Source of the DNA: Sphingobium sp.
GTDB lineage: Bacteria > Pseudomonadota > Alphaproteobacteria > Sphingomonadales > Sphingomonadaceae
Assembly (NCBI GenBank): GCA_003248935.1
Contig: QFQF01000034.1
Coordinates: 1 to 10,569 of the forward strand
DNA length: 10,569 nucleotides
Direction of reading: 5' to 3'
The notes beneath the pieces were generated by a model. It was given only the letters and a program-made list of their open reading frames with translations, searched no databases and was not told the origin of the DNA. Positions 1-6,603 of the stretch are shown in pieces (position 1 is the first letter of the stretch; each line of letters starts with the position of its first letter). A program made the translations under genes and the position numbers.

Positions 1-117
1 CACCGATATAATCGCTGACCTGCCCTGCGGTCATGAAGAAACTGATCGGACGGCCGTTCGCATCGGTAACGGCATGAAGCTTGGTGTTCATGCCGCCTTC
101 GCGCGGCACCGCGTGAC
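1..117 (-). mobile_element. IS5-family transposase fragment (partial, runs off the left edge)
   Basis: Read on the minus strand, this stretch encodes GGMNTKLHAVTDANGRP followed by ISFFMTAGQVSDYIG. This is the well-known central segment of IS5-family DDE transposases, just after the catalytic-core glycine-rich turn. Only about 35 recognisable residues lie inside the window; the C-terminal part would lie left of position 1. The N-terminal half is missing: upstream of about position 105-118 the frame stays open, but the residues (…RLEPIVRFLVELRHAVPRE) no longer resemble the usual ‘…GRLIGRTKGG’ lead-in. The element therefore appears truncated at its 5' end close to the end of the GMC gene. Whether the part outside the window is intact cannot be seen. 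Confidence 0.85.
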
Positions 118-206
118 GGAGCTCAACGAGAAATCGGACTATTGGTTCGAGGCGCAGGGGTTGCTGATTGAGCAGTGTGCGCATCTCGGTTGTGACACGC
201 CAAGGT
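118..206. other. Junction segment between IS remnant and GMC gene
   Basis: These 89 bases separate the recognisable transposase segment from the GMC stop codon. No inverted terminal repeat or terminator is obvious. On the minus strand the transposase frame stays open through it; on the plus strand another frame is open and stops at 215-217. Neither translation is recognisable. It probably holds the breakpoint of an IS insertion or deletion. Confidence 0.4.
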
Positions 207-1889
207 TTAGGTCTTGAGGTGATCGGCTATTTTCTCGGCCAGCATTAGCACAGCCAAGTTGATATTGGCGCTAGGTATCGCGGGGAAGGCCGATGCGTCC
301 GCAACTACCAATCCCTCCATGCCCTTGACCCGACCCCTGTTCGACAGCACTGCCATCCGGTCGTCGTTCGCGCCCATGCGGCATGAACAGCTAGCATGCC
401 ACACCCCCGCTACGGCGGAACGCACGAACGTCTCCAACTTGGCGTCGTCGGCAAGCAGCACACTGAGTGCTTCGCCCTCCATTATCATGCGCTCGATGAA
501 TGCGCGGCGCACCGGCTTCGGGCCGTCTAGGCACAAGGCAGCGATCCGCGTCAGGACGCGGTTCTTCAGGTTGATCGTCCCGATCTGTCGCACCTTTTCG
601 CTATAGCTGGCCGGAAACGGATCCGCGATCGCCGAGGCGAGTTCGGGCGACAGGTGGATCGCCGCCATGCGCCGGAAGCCATGCATCAGCCGCTGGACGT
701 CGCGGCTGTCGGACAAGAGGTTGAAGTCAACCTGCGCTGCCTGGCGCGGATCGGCCGAGAGCAGCCGCACATGTCCTTCCTCCGAAAGAGGACGGTTGAT
801 CCAGAATGCCAGCGTGCCGAGCCGCTCGCCCACCGCGTGCCAGGCCGCCTTGGTCGAGACCAGCCCGAGCATATCTCCCGCCGGATAGCGGGCGGGATCG
901 CTCGAGAAGCGGACGCCCAGCATGATATGCCGGCGCTCGTGCCGCAGGCGGGAGGCCGACGGCAGATAGGAGGCGATCGCGATCGACGGATGATCCGAGA
1001 GTCCGCGCCCGACGCCAGGCGAGTTGATCCGTACCCGGATACCGAGCGCTTGAAGATCGTCCGCAGGGCCGATGCCGCTGCGTAGCAGTAATTCCGGCGT
1101 GAAGAGCGCGCCGGTCGACAGGATGATCTGTGCGCCGGATATCTCCTCCGCGCCGATTCTGACCCCTATCGCCCTGCGACCATCGAACAGCAGCGCATCG
1201 ACGCGCGTGCTGGTCCGGATGTGCAGGTTGGCGCGCGCGCGGACGGCCGGGGTGAGCCACGCCATCGCGGCGGTGACGCGGTGCCCGTCGACATTCGAGA
1301 TCGGCAACGGAAAGTGACCGTCCGCGAATTCCGCGTTCTGGTCGGCGAGCAGTGGTAGTCCCGCCGCCGAAAATGCTTTAGCGAAGGCAAGCGCCTGCCC
1401 CGGCCAATGCGATTGCGGTATGCGGCGGATCGGGAGTGGCCCGCTCTTCCCGTGCAGCGGTCCATCAAAATCGAGATCGGTTTCGAGTTTGCGGAAATAG
1501 GGCAACACGTCGCTCCAGCCCCATCCCTCCGCGCCGCGTGCAACCCAGCCGTCATAGTCCCATGGCAAACCGCGATTGGCGAGTTGGCCGTTGATGGCGG
1601 ATCCTCCACCCAACACGTGCCCTTGCTCGTATCGGCGCAGCGGCAGATCGACCCCGGTGGCGCGATTGCCCAGCGGGTCGATCGTGATCCGGCGATCAAT
1701 CCAGGTGAAGCGCGCGTCGAGATAGGCGCTGCCGGGATAGCCGTCGAGGATCGCGGCCGGCTCCATCCCCGGCGGCGTGTCGGGGCCCGCTTCGATCAGC
1801 AGGACCTTGTTGGCGCCTCTTTCCGAAAGGCGGCTCGCCATCACGCAGCCCGCCGATCCGCCGCCGACGACGATGTGGCTATACTGCAT
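207..1889 (-). CDS. GMC-family FAD-dependent alcohol dehydrogenase/oxidase
   Basis: Probable flavoprotein that oxidises an alcohol to an aldehyde (AlkJ/choline-dehydrogenase type), 560 aa, the usual length for the family. The FAD-binding GGGSAG motif is at residues 9-14, with the ribose-binding Glu at 33 (LLIEAGP). GMC signature 1 lies around 88-113 (EQGHVLGGGSAINGQ) and signature 2 around 258-274 (STGALFTPELLLRSGIG). The C-terminal catalytic pair is His498 (WHASCSCRMG) and Asn542 (PSANINLA), the His/Asn pairing seen in dehydrogenase-type members. No signal peptide is seen. It is the last gene of the leftward operon: its ATG lies 3 bp after the ALDH stop, without a strong Shine-Dalgarno, so translational coupling is likely. 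Beside an ALDH and a CYP153-like P450, oxidation of a P450-made alcohol is the natural role (inference). The exact substrate and electron acceptor are unknown. Confidence 0.93.
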   Translation of the reverse strand: MQYSHIVVGGGSAGCVMASRLSERGANKVLLIEAGPDTPPGMEPAAILDGYPGSAYLDARFTWIDRRITIDPLGNRATGVDLPLRRYEQGHVLGGGSAINGQLANRGLPWDYDGWVARGAEGWGWSDVLPYFRKLETDLDFDGPLHGKSGPLPIRRIPQSHWPGQALAFAKAFSAAGLPLLADQNAEFADGHFPLPISNVDGHRVTAAMAWLTPAVRARANLHIRTSTRVDALLFDGRRAIGVRIGAEEISGAQIILSTGALFTPELLLRSGIGPADDLQALGIRVRINSPGVGRGLSDHPSIAIASYLPSASRLRHERRHIMLGVRFSSDPARYPAGDMLGLVSTKAAWHAVGERLGTLAFWINRPLSEEGHVRLLSADPRQAAQVDFNLLSDSRDVQRLMHGFRRMAAIHLSPELASAIADPFPASYSEKVRQIGTINLKNRVLTRIAALCLDGPKPVRRAFIERMIMEGEALSVLLADDAKLETFVRSAVAGVWHASCSCRMGANDDRMAVLSNRGRVKGMEGLVVADASAFPAIPSANINLAVLMLAEKIADHLKT

Positions 1890-1892
1890 CGC

Positions 1893-3362
1893 TCAGCTGA
1901 CCACGTTGACGCATTTGACTTCCTGGAAGATGCGCAACCCTTCTATGCCACGCTCGCGGCCAACTCCGCTCAGCCGGCGCCCCCCTCCGGACGCGAAGGC
2001 ACTGAGCGCGCTCCCGTTGACGTTGACCGTACCGGTTCGCAGTCGACAGGCGACATCGACCGCAGCCTGTACGTCCTTGCCGAAGACGTGGCCGGACAGG
2101 CCGTAGGCGGTATCGTTCGCCATCGCCACGGCATGATCGATATCGCGGTAACCGATGACGCAGGCGATCGGGCCGAATATTTCCGCGCGCGCGGCGGGAT
2201 TGGTCATGTCGTCCAAATCCAGGATGGTCGGCGCAAAATAGTGGCCGCGGGTCGGCCGGGGCGGCCGCGTACCGCCACAGACAACCCGAGCTCCGGCATC
2301 GACCGCGATCTTCACGAAATCTTCGCAGCGCTGCACGGCGTCGTCGTTGATGAGCGGCCCCATCACCGTCTTCGGATCGTCGGCCGGGCCGATGACAACC
2401 CCAGAGAGCATGTCAGCTATTGTGACAAGGATCTCGGGCTTGGCTTCCTGCGGCACGAAAATCCGCGTGCCTGCGACGCAGACCTGGCCGGAATGGGGTA
2501 CGCAAGCACGATTGCCGGCGGTTCCGGCGAGTCCGGCGGCGTCGGGCAAATAGATCTGCGCCGATTTGCCGCCCAGTTCGAGCTGCACCCGTTTCATCGT
2601 TCCGACGGCCTGCCGGGCGACCTGTTGCCCGACCAAGGTCGATCCGGTGAAGCTTATCATGTCGATCGCCGGATCGGTGCCGAGCAGGATTGCGCCATCG
2701 GAGCTGGCTTCAGCCAGGACATTGAAGACGCCTGGCGGTAGCGCTGCGGCCTCCGCCGCCTCGCCCAAGATCAGCGACGAAAGTGGGGTCAGCGGGCTGG
2801 GCCGCAGGATCACGCAATTGCCGGCGATCAGTGCGGAAATCACCTTCCAGATGCTGATGACGAACGGAAAATTATATGCCGAAATGGCGACGACCACGCC
2901 GATGGGCTCATAACGCCGGAAGCTCTGGACGGTGGTCGAACCGGTGAAACGCTCGCCCAGCGGAAGCGGATTGTCCTCGACTTCCGGCAGCTTGAGAAAC
3001 AGATCGATCAGATCGGTGGCGTGCTTAAGCGGCAGGTCAAGCTGACCGGCCCGTACCGCTGATGTCCGAACAACACCGGCCTCCGCGACCAAAATGTCTT
3101 CGATCCGCTGCCGATTGCCGTTCAGCCAGGCGATCATGGCCCTGAGGCAGGCCGCGCGGTCCATGGCCGGCATCGCCGGCCATGGACCGTCGTCGAAGGC
3201 AGTTCGCGCGGCTGCGATCGCGTAGCCGATTTGGTCCCCCGATACGCCGGTCACCGCGGCGAAATCCGAGCCGTCTGAGGGATTGGTGACGGTGAAGCGC
3301 GTGCCTTTGCCCGCGACAAAGCCGCCGCCGACATAGTGCCGATGGGCTTGCTCGATCCCCAT
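1893..3362 (-). CDS. NAD(P)-dependent aldehyde dehydrogenase
   Basis: Aldehyde dehydrogenase superfamily enzyme, 489 aa, full length, converting an aldehyde to a carboxylic acid with NAD(P)+. Visible landmarks: the NFP motif with catalytic-site Asn164 (AYNFPF), the FTGST cofactor loop at 238-242, general base Glu262 in LELGGKS, nucleophile Cys295 in GQVCVAGTR, and the EIFGP motif near the C-terminus. The usual Lys of the KPS motif is Arg187 here (LRPSPLTP), a conservative but notable change in the residue that contacts the cofactor. A good Shine-Dalgarno (AAAGGTGATC) lies about 8 bp upstream of the ATG. It sits 33 bp after the crotonase and 3 bp before the GMC dehydrogenase. The pair would carry alcohol to aldehyde to acid in sequence (inference). 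Substrate range cannot be read from the sequence. Confidence 0.94.
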   Translation of the reverse strand: MGIEQAHRHYVGGGFVAGKGTRFTVTNPSDGSDFAAVTGVSGDQIGYAIAAARTAFDDGPWPAMPAMDRAACLRAMIAWLNGNRQRIEDILVAEAGVVRTSAVRAGQLDLPLKHATDLIDLFLKLPEVEDNPLPLGERFTGSTTVQSFRRYEPIGVVVAISAYNFPFVISIWKVISALIAGNCVILRPSPLTPLSSLILGEAAEAAALPPGVFNVLAEASSDGAILLGTDPAIDMISFTGSTLVGQQVARQAVGTMKRVQLELGGKSAQIYLPDAAGLAGTAGNRACVPHSGQVCVAGTRIFVPQEAKPEILVTIADMLSGVVIGPADDPKTVMGPLINDDAVQRCEDFVKIAVDAGARVVCGGTRPPRPTRGHYFAPTILDLDDMTNPAARAEIFGPIACVIGYRDIDHAVAMANDTAYGLSGHVFGKDVQAAVDVACRLRTGTVNVNGSALSAFASGGGRRLSGVGRERGIEGLRIFQEVKCVNVVS

Positions 3363-3395
3363 GGTCTGATCACCTTTCGTCGCTCTCGCGCACGA

Positions 3396-4202
3396 CTATC
3401 GTCCTGTGAAGGCGGGCGCGCGTTTCTCCACGGCTGAAGCAACGGCCTCATGTTGGTCGTCGGTCTGCTGCACGACCGCCTGCATCGCGGCTGCGATTTC
3501 GAGTGCGGCGGGCAGGTCGAGCCGTTCGGATTCGCGGAGCAGTCGGCGATTCAGCCTGATGGAGTGCGCCGGATGCCGTGCGATTTGATTGGCGAGCGAC
3601 AGTGCCTCATCCATCAACGCCTCTGCCGGCACGACCCGCGATACGAGCCCTAATTCCAGCGCGCGGTGCGCATCGATGGAGTCGCCGGTCAGCGCCATCT
3701 CTGCGGCGGCAGCGGCACCAATTGCACGGGTCAAAAACCATGCACCTCCCGCCGCCGAGGTGAGACCCAGCTTAATGAAGCTCTCCGCGAACACGGCCCT
3801 TTCGGAAGCGATCCGCAAAGTACACATGGTGGCGAAGTCCATCCCCGCGCCCATGGCGGGCCCGTTCACCGCGGCGATGATCGGCACCTCGAGATCATAG
3901 AGAGCGCGCGCGATCGTCTGAACGCCGGTCAGGTAGGTTCGACGGATTTCGGCAGCGTTTCCCGCAAAATGGTTCGCACGAGCGTACATGTCCTTGAGGT
4001 TGCCGCCCGCGCAGAAGACATTGCCCGCCGCCGTCAGGATAGCGCAACGTATCCCGATATCCGCGTTCACGTTGTCGCAGGCGCTGACGATTTCTCGCGT
4101 GAGCAGCGGGCTCAATGCATTCTTCGTGGCAGGATCATCAATGGTCAGGATCGCGACGGATCCGTGTCGCTCCACCCGGAGCACCGATGGCTGATCGTCC
4201 AT
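3396..4202 (-). CDS. Crotonase-superfamily protein (enoyl-CoA hydratase/isomerase-like)
   Basis: 268 aa, the usual length for a crotonase. The CoA/oxyanion-hole motifs are clear: FCAGGNLKD at 63-71 and AVNGPAMGAG at 111-120, then MCTLRIASE and the IKLGL…GGAW segment at 143-155. The classical hydratase acids are altered: the Glu144 equivalent is Asp122, the Glu164 equivalent is Phe142, and the Asp of the PGDGG variant seen in many relatives is Ala151. It may therefore not be a true hydratase; isomerase, hydrolase or other acyl-CoA chemistry is possible. The start is chosen at the ATG at 4202 because GGGAGG sits about 7 bp upstream. The ATG at 4208 overlaps the SDR stop as ATGA but lies directly against that ribosome site. 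The open frame extends upstream to 4331, inside the SDR gene, without support. It is second in the leftward operon. Confidence 0.9.
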   Translation of the reverse strand: MDDQPSVLRVERHGSVAILTIDDPATKNALSPLLTREIVSACDNVNADIGIRCAILTAAGNVFCAGGNLKDMYARANHFAGNAAEIRRTYLTGVQTIARALYDLEVPIIAAVNGPAMGAGMDFATMCTLRIASERAVFAESFIKLGLTSAAGGAWFLTRAIGAAAAAEMALTGDSIDAHRALELGLVSRVVPAEALMDEALSLANQIARHPAHSIRLNRRLLRESERLDLPAALEIAAAMQAVVQQTDDQHEAVASAVEKRAPAFTGR

Positions 4203-4204
4203 CG

Positions 4205-4915
4205 TCATACCTCCCGCTCGGAACGGCCCACCTGCTCGCGCGCGGTCAGCTTCAATATTGGGCCGGGGAATTCGTCCGGCCTGTCGAGGATCGCGCAGAC
4301 ATGGCGACCGACCTCGATCTCGGTGAGCCATTCGGGCTGCGCCCGTTCACGCTTGCTCCGGCCGTTGACCATGGAAACGATCATTAGTTCGCGCAGCTCG
4401 GCCCCACCTTTACGTTCGCGCGCGATGCCGCGATACATCATGCGCAACGCCGCCTGCATCATCGAGATGAAGGTCATTTTCGGGACGATGAAGTCCGCGG
4501 TGCCGCCGCCGATGCCGATGCACAGTCCATCGTCAGAAAGCCGGGGCAGAAAAGTCTTTGCGGCGATGAAATGCGTGAACAGATTTGCTGCGGCGATCGC
4601 CGAGAGCTCGTCGACATCCATCTCCATCAGCGGCTGCAGCCGGGCGGGGGCATTGACCGCGACGACCACGGCATCGATGCCGCCGAATTTTGTCACTGCC
4701 TCTTCCCAGAGCGCGGTGGCGCCGGCTTCGGTCGCGATATCGCCGACGATGACAGCGAGTCGCTCCGAAGCCTCGCTGGCCGCAAGTTCGTCCAGCTTAT
4801 CGGCGCTCCGTCCCGCCGCGACCACCGAACGTCCGCTGGCAAGTGCCGCCGATACGATGCCCAGCCCGACATCTCCGGTCGCCCCGATTACCAATAGCCT
4901 GCCGTGCTTCACCAT
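4205..4915 (-). CDS. Short-chain dehydrogenase/reductase-like protein lacking YxxxK
   Basis: 236 aa Rossmann-fold protein and first gene of the leftward operon. The N-terminal nucleotide motif GATGDVGLG (residues 11-19) is intact, with an AAGRS segment at 33-37 that could favour NADP(H), a VGDI turn at 57-60 and a VNAPA version of NNAG at 87-91. The catalytic YxxxK is absent: the aligned stretch reads KMTFISMMQ, giving Phe149 for Tyr and Met153 for Lys, and the usual catalytic Ser region is glycine-rich (IGGGTAD). It may bind a dinucleotide without normal SDR chemistry, or use other residues. A Shine-Dalgarno (AGGAGA) lies about 5 bp before the ATG. Its stop codon overlaps or abuts the crotonase start, so the two are probably co-translated and may act on the same acyl-CoA (inference). 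Substrate unknown. Confidence 0.85.
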   Translation of the reverse strand: MVKHGRLLVIGATGDVGLGIVSAALASGRSVVAAGRSADKLDELAASEASERLAVIVGDIATEAGATALWEEAVTKFGGIDAVVVAVNAPARLQPLMEMDVDELSAIAAANLFTHFIAAKTFLPRLSDDGLCIGIGGGTADFIVPKMTFISMMQAALRMMYRGIARERKGGAELRELMIVSMVNGRSKRERAQPEWLTEIEVGRHVCAILDRPDEFPGPILKLTAREQVGRSEREV

Positions 4916-5043
4916 CGCTCTCCTGTCCGCGCATCATCAATGTGCGCAATCGCATCACTGGATGGCACAACACCCCTCATTGAAATAGGTAGCTATTTAA
5001 AGGCGCATGGTTCTGATGCTTCGCGCCGATGATGGAGAGGGAT
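4916..5043. promoter_or_regulatory. Divergent control region of the two catabolic operons
   Basis: The two operons start back to back here, so both promoters must lie in or near this segment. It is more AT-rich than its surroundings around 4975-5000. I could not find convincing paired -35/-10 boxes by eye for either direction. It holds the perfect inverted repeat listed separately. The ferredoxin Shine-Dalgarno (GGAGAGG) is at 5034-5040. Confidence 0.6.
4983..4998. promoter_or_regulatory. Perfect inverted repeat, candidate operator
   Basis: AAATAGgtagCTATTT: two 6-bp arms around a 4-bp spacer, in the divergent intergenic region between the SDR and ferredoxin starts. Position and symmetry suit an operator for a dimeric regulator; the GntR-family protein at 7972-8712 is the nearest candidate. 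No other copy is obvious in the window. Confidence 0.4.
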
Positions 5044-5367
5044 ATGCGCGTGACATTCACTCTGGTGGATCGACCGGAGATCGCGGTGGATATCGCCGCG
5101 GGGGAAAGCGTGATGCGGGCCGCAGTCGATAACGGGGTTCCCGGTATCTATGGTGATTGCGGCGGTCAGTGCGCGTGCGCGACCTGCCACATTTATATTC
5201 ACGAGGAGTGGATCGATCGCGTCGGCCGCGCGCCGGAGGGGTCGGTCGAGGGTGCGATGCTCGAAGGCGCGCCCGCCGACGTGCAGGCGAATTCGCGCCT
5301 CGCATGTCAGGTTATTTGCGAGCCGTCCCTCGACGGACTCATCGTGCTGGTGCCGGAAGGCCAATAG
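5044..5367 (+). CDS. [2Fe-2S] ferredoxin, adrenodoxin/putidaredoxin type
   Basis: 107 aa electron carrier that would feed the P450 encoded 12 bp downstream. The cluster ligands fit the C-x5-C-x2-C…C pattern: Cys39, Cys45 and Cys48 in GDCGGQCACATC, and Cys88 in SRLACQVI. Cys43 is an extra cysteine inside the cluster loop, at a position that is often Ser or Ala in relatives. The start is set at the ATG at 5044 because GGAGAGG sits directly upstream with good spacing. The in-frame ATGs at 5029 and 5032 would overlap that ribosome site. It is the first gene of the rightward operon. No ferredoxin reductase is encoded in the window, so a reductase from elsewhere in the genome must serve it. Confidence 0.93.
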   Translation: MRVTFTLVDRPEIAVDIAAGESVMRAAVDNGVPGIYGDCGGQCACATCHIYIHEEWIDRVGRAPEGSVEGAMLEGAPADVQANSRLACQVICEPSLDGLIVLVPEGQ

Positions 5368-5379
5368 AAAGGTATTGCG

Positions 5380-6603
5380 ATGACCGGACTGGATGCTGAG
5401 ACGGTAGCCATTGAAGCGATCGACGTCAGCCAGCCTGCCTTGTATCGCGACGATGCGTGGCGGCCTCTGTTCGCGAAACTGCGCGAGGAAGACCCCGTAC
5501 ATTATTGTTCGCACAGCCGGACCGGGCCATATTGGGCGGTGACCCGCTATGAGGATATCGTGCGCGTCGATACCGACCCCACGACCTTTTCCTCATCTTA
5601 TAAGCGCGGCGGCGTGACGCTGGAGAACCGCACCTCCAGCCAGAGCTTCATGCAGATGGATCCGCCCGCCCATACGGCCAAACGCAAGAGCGTGACGCCG
5701 ATCGTTGCGCCCAAAAGCCTGGCGCAGATGGAAACGCTGATCCGCGAACGCGCCGGCCGACTTCTCGATACGCTGCCGCGCAACGAGGAGTTCAACTGGG
5801 TCGATATGGTGTCAATCGAACTGACATCGATGATGTTGGCGACGCTGTTCGGGCACCCGATCGAGCAGCGTCGCCAGCTGGTGCACTGGTCCGACGTCCT
5901 CACCGCCGATCTGGAAGATCCTGACAGCCCGATCCGCAGCGAGGAAGAGCGACAGGACGTCATGCGCGATTTCTACATGAGCATGGTCGGTACCTGGAAG
6001 CGGCGGCAGGAGGAGGAGCGGGGCTTCGATATCATCTCGCTTCTCGCCCATGACCCCGACATGCGCGACGCATCGCTTCAGGAAATCACCAGCGTTTTCG
6101 GCCTTTTCCTGGTCGGCGGCAACGATACCACGCGCAACTCGATGTCAGGCGGCCTATGGGGGCTGAGCCAGAGCCCGAACGAGTGGGCGAAGCTGAAGGC
6201 CGATCCTAGGCTGCTCGGTAACGCCGTATCGGAGATCATCCGTTTCCAGACACCGGTGCTCTACGAACGCCGAACCGCGACATGCGACGTCGAGGTCGGG
6301 GGCAAGCGGATCGCGGAGGGAGACCGCGTGGCGATGTACTATATCTCCGGCAATCGCGATGAGGCGGTGTTTCCTGATGCCGACATATTGAAGGTCGATC
6401 GCCCCAATGCGCGGCAGCATCTGTCGTTCGGCATGGGGCCGCATCGCTGCATCGGCTCGCGATTGGCGGAGATGCAGTTGCGGATATTGTGGGAGGAAGT
6501 TCTTGCCCGCAACATGGAGATAGAGGTGTTGCAGGCACCGACCTATGCTTTCTCCAATCTCGTGCGCAGCCCTGTGAAGCTGCCGGTGCGGATCAAAGGA
6601 TGA
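5380..6603 (+). CDS. Cytochrome P450, CYP153-like class I monooxygenase
   Basis: 407 aa soluble bacterial P450 without a membrane anchor. The I-helix oxygen-activation motif is GGNDTTRN (246-253), the ExxR motif is EIIR (285-288), and the heme loop is FGMGPHRCIG (350-359) with Cys357 as heme ligand. MQMDPPAH near 91 and IVAPKSLAQME near 108 are characteristic. The GGNDTTRNS…GG run, SGNRDEAVF and the RLAEMQLRILWEE tail closely recall the CYP153 family of terminal alkane and terpene hydroxylases. I recognise this by motif, not by alignment, so subfamily is open. A Shine-Dalgarno (GAAAGG) precedes the ATG. It lies between its presumed ferredoxin and an SDR whose start overlaps its stop (ATGA). 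The expected role is hydroxylation of an aliphatic or terpenoid substrate, the product passing to the GMC and ALDH enzymes (inference). Confidence 0.94.
   Translation: MTGLDAETVAIEAIDVSQPALYRDDAWRPLFAKLREEDPVHYCSHSRTGPYWAVTRYEDIVRVDTDPTTFSSSYKRGGVTLENRTSSQSFMQMDPPAHTAKRKSVTPIVAPKSLAQMETLIRERAGRLLDTLPRNEEFNWVDMVSIELTSMMLATLFGHPIEQRRQLVHWSDVLTADLEDPDSPIRSEEERQDVMRDFYMSMVGTWKRRQEEERGFDIISLLAHDPDMRDASLQEITSVFGLFLVGGNDTTRNSMSGGLWGLSQSPNEWAKLKADPRLLGNAVSEIIRFQTPVLYERRTATCDVEVGGKRIAEGDRVAMYYISGNRDEAVFPDADILKVDRPNARQHLSFGMGPHRCIGSRLAEMQLRILWEEVLARNMEIEVLQAPTYAFSNLVRSPVKLPVRIKG

Noticed and set aside
1407..2741. Long plus-strand open frame (444 codons) across the GMC and ALDH genes
   Set aside because: Antisense to two genes with clear catalytic motifs; the translation is low-complexity, Arg/Asp-rich and typical of shadow frames in GC-rich DNA.
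4203..4331. Upstream extension of the crotonase to 4331
   Set aside because: Would overlap the SDR gene by about 125 bp, adds Arg-rich sequence without homology, and ignores the GGGAGG site before 4202.
3666..4988. Plus-strand open frame (440 codons) across the crotonase and SDR genes
   Set aside because: Antisense shadow; no recognisable domain, Ser/Arg-rich translation and no ribosome site.
6489..6599. Upstream extension of the dienoyl-CoA-reductase-like SDR to 6489
   Set aside because: Lies inside the P450 C-terminal coding region; the ATGA overlap at 6600 gives the normal SDR N-terminal length.
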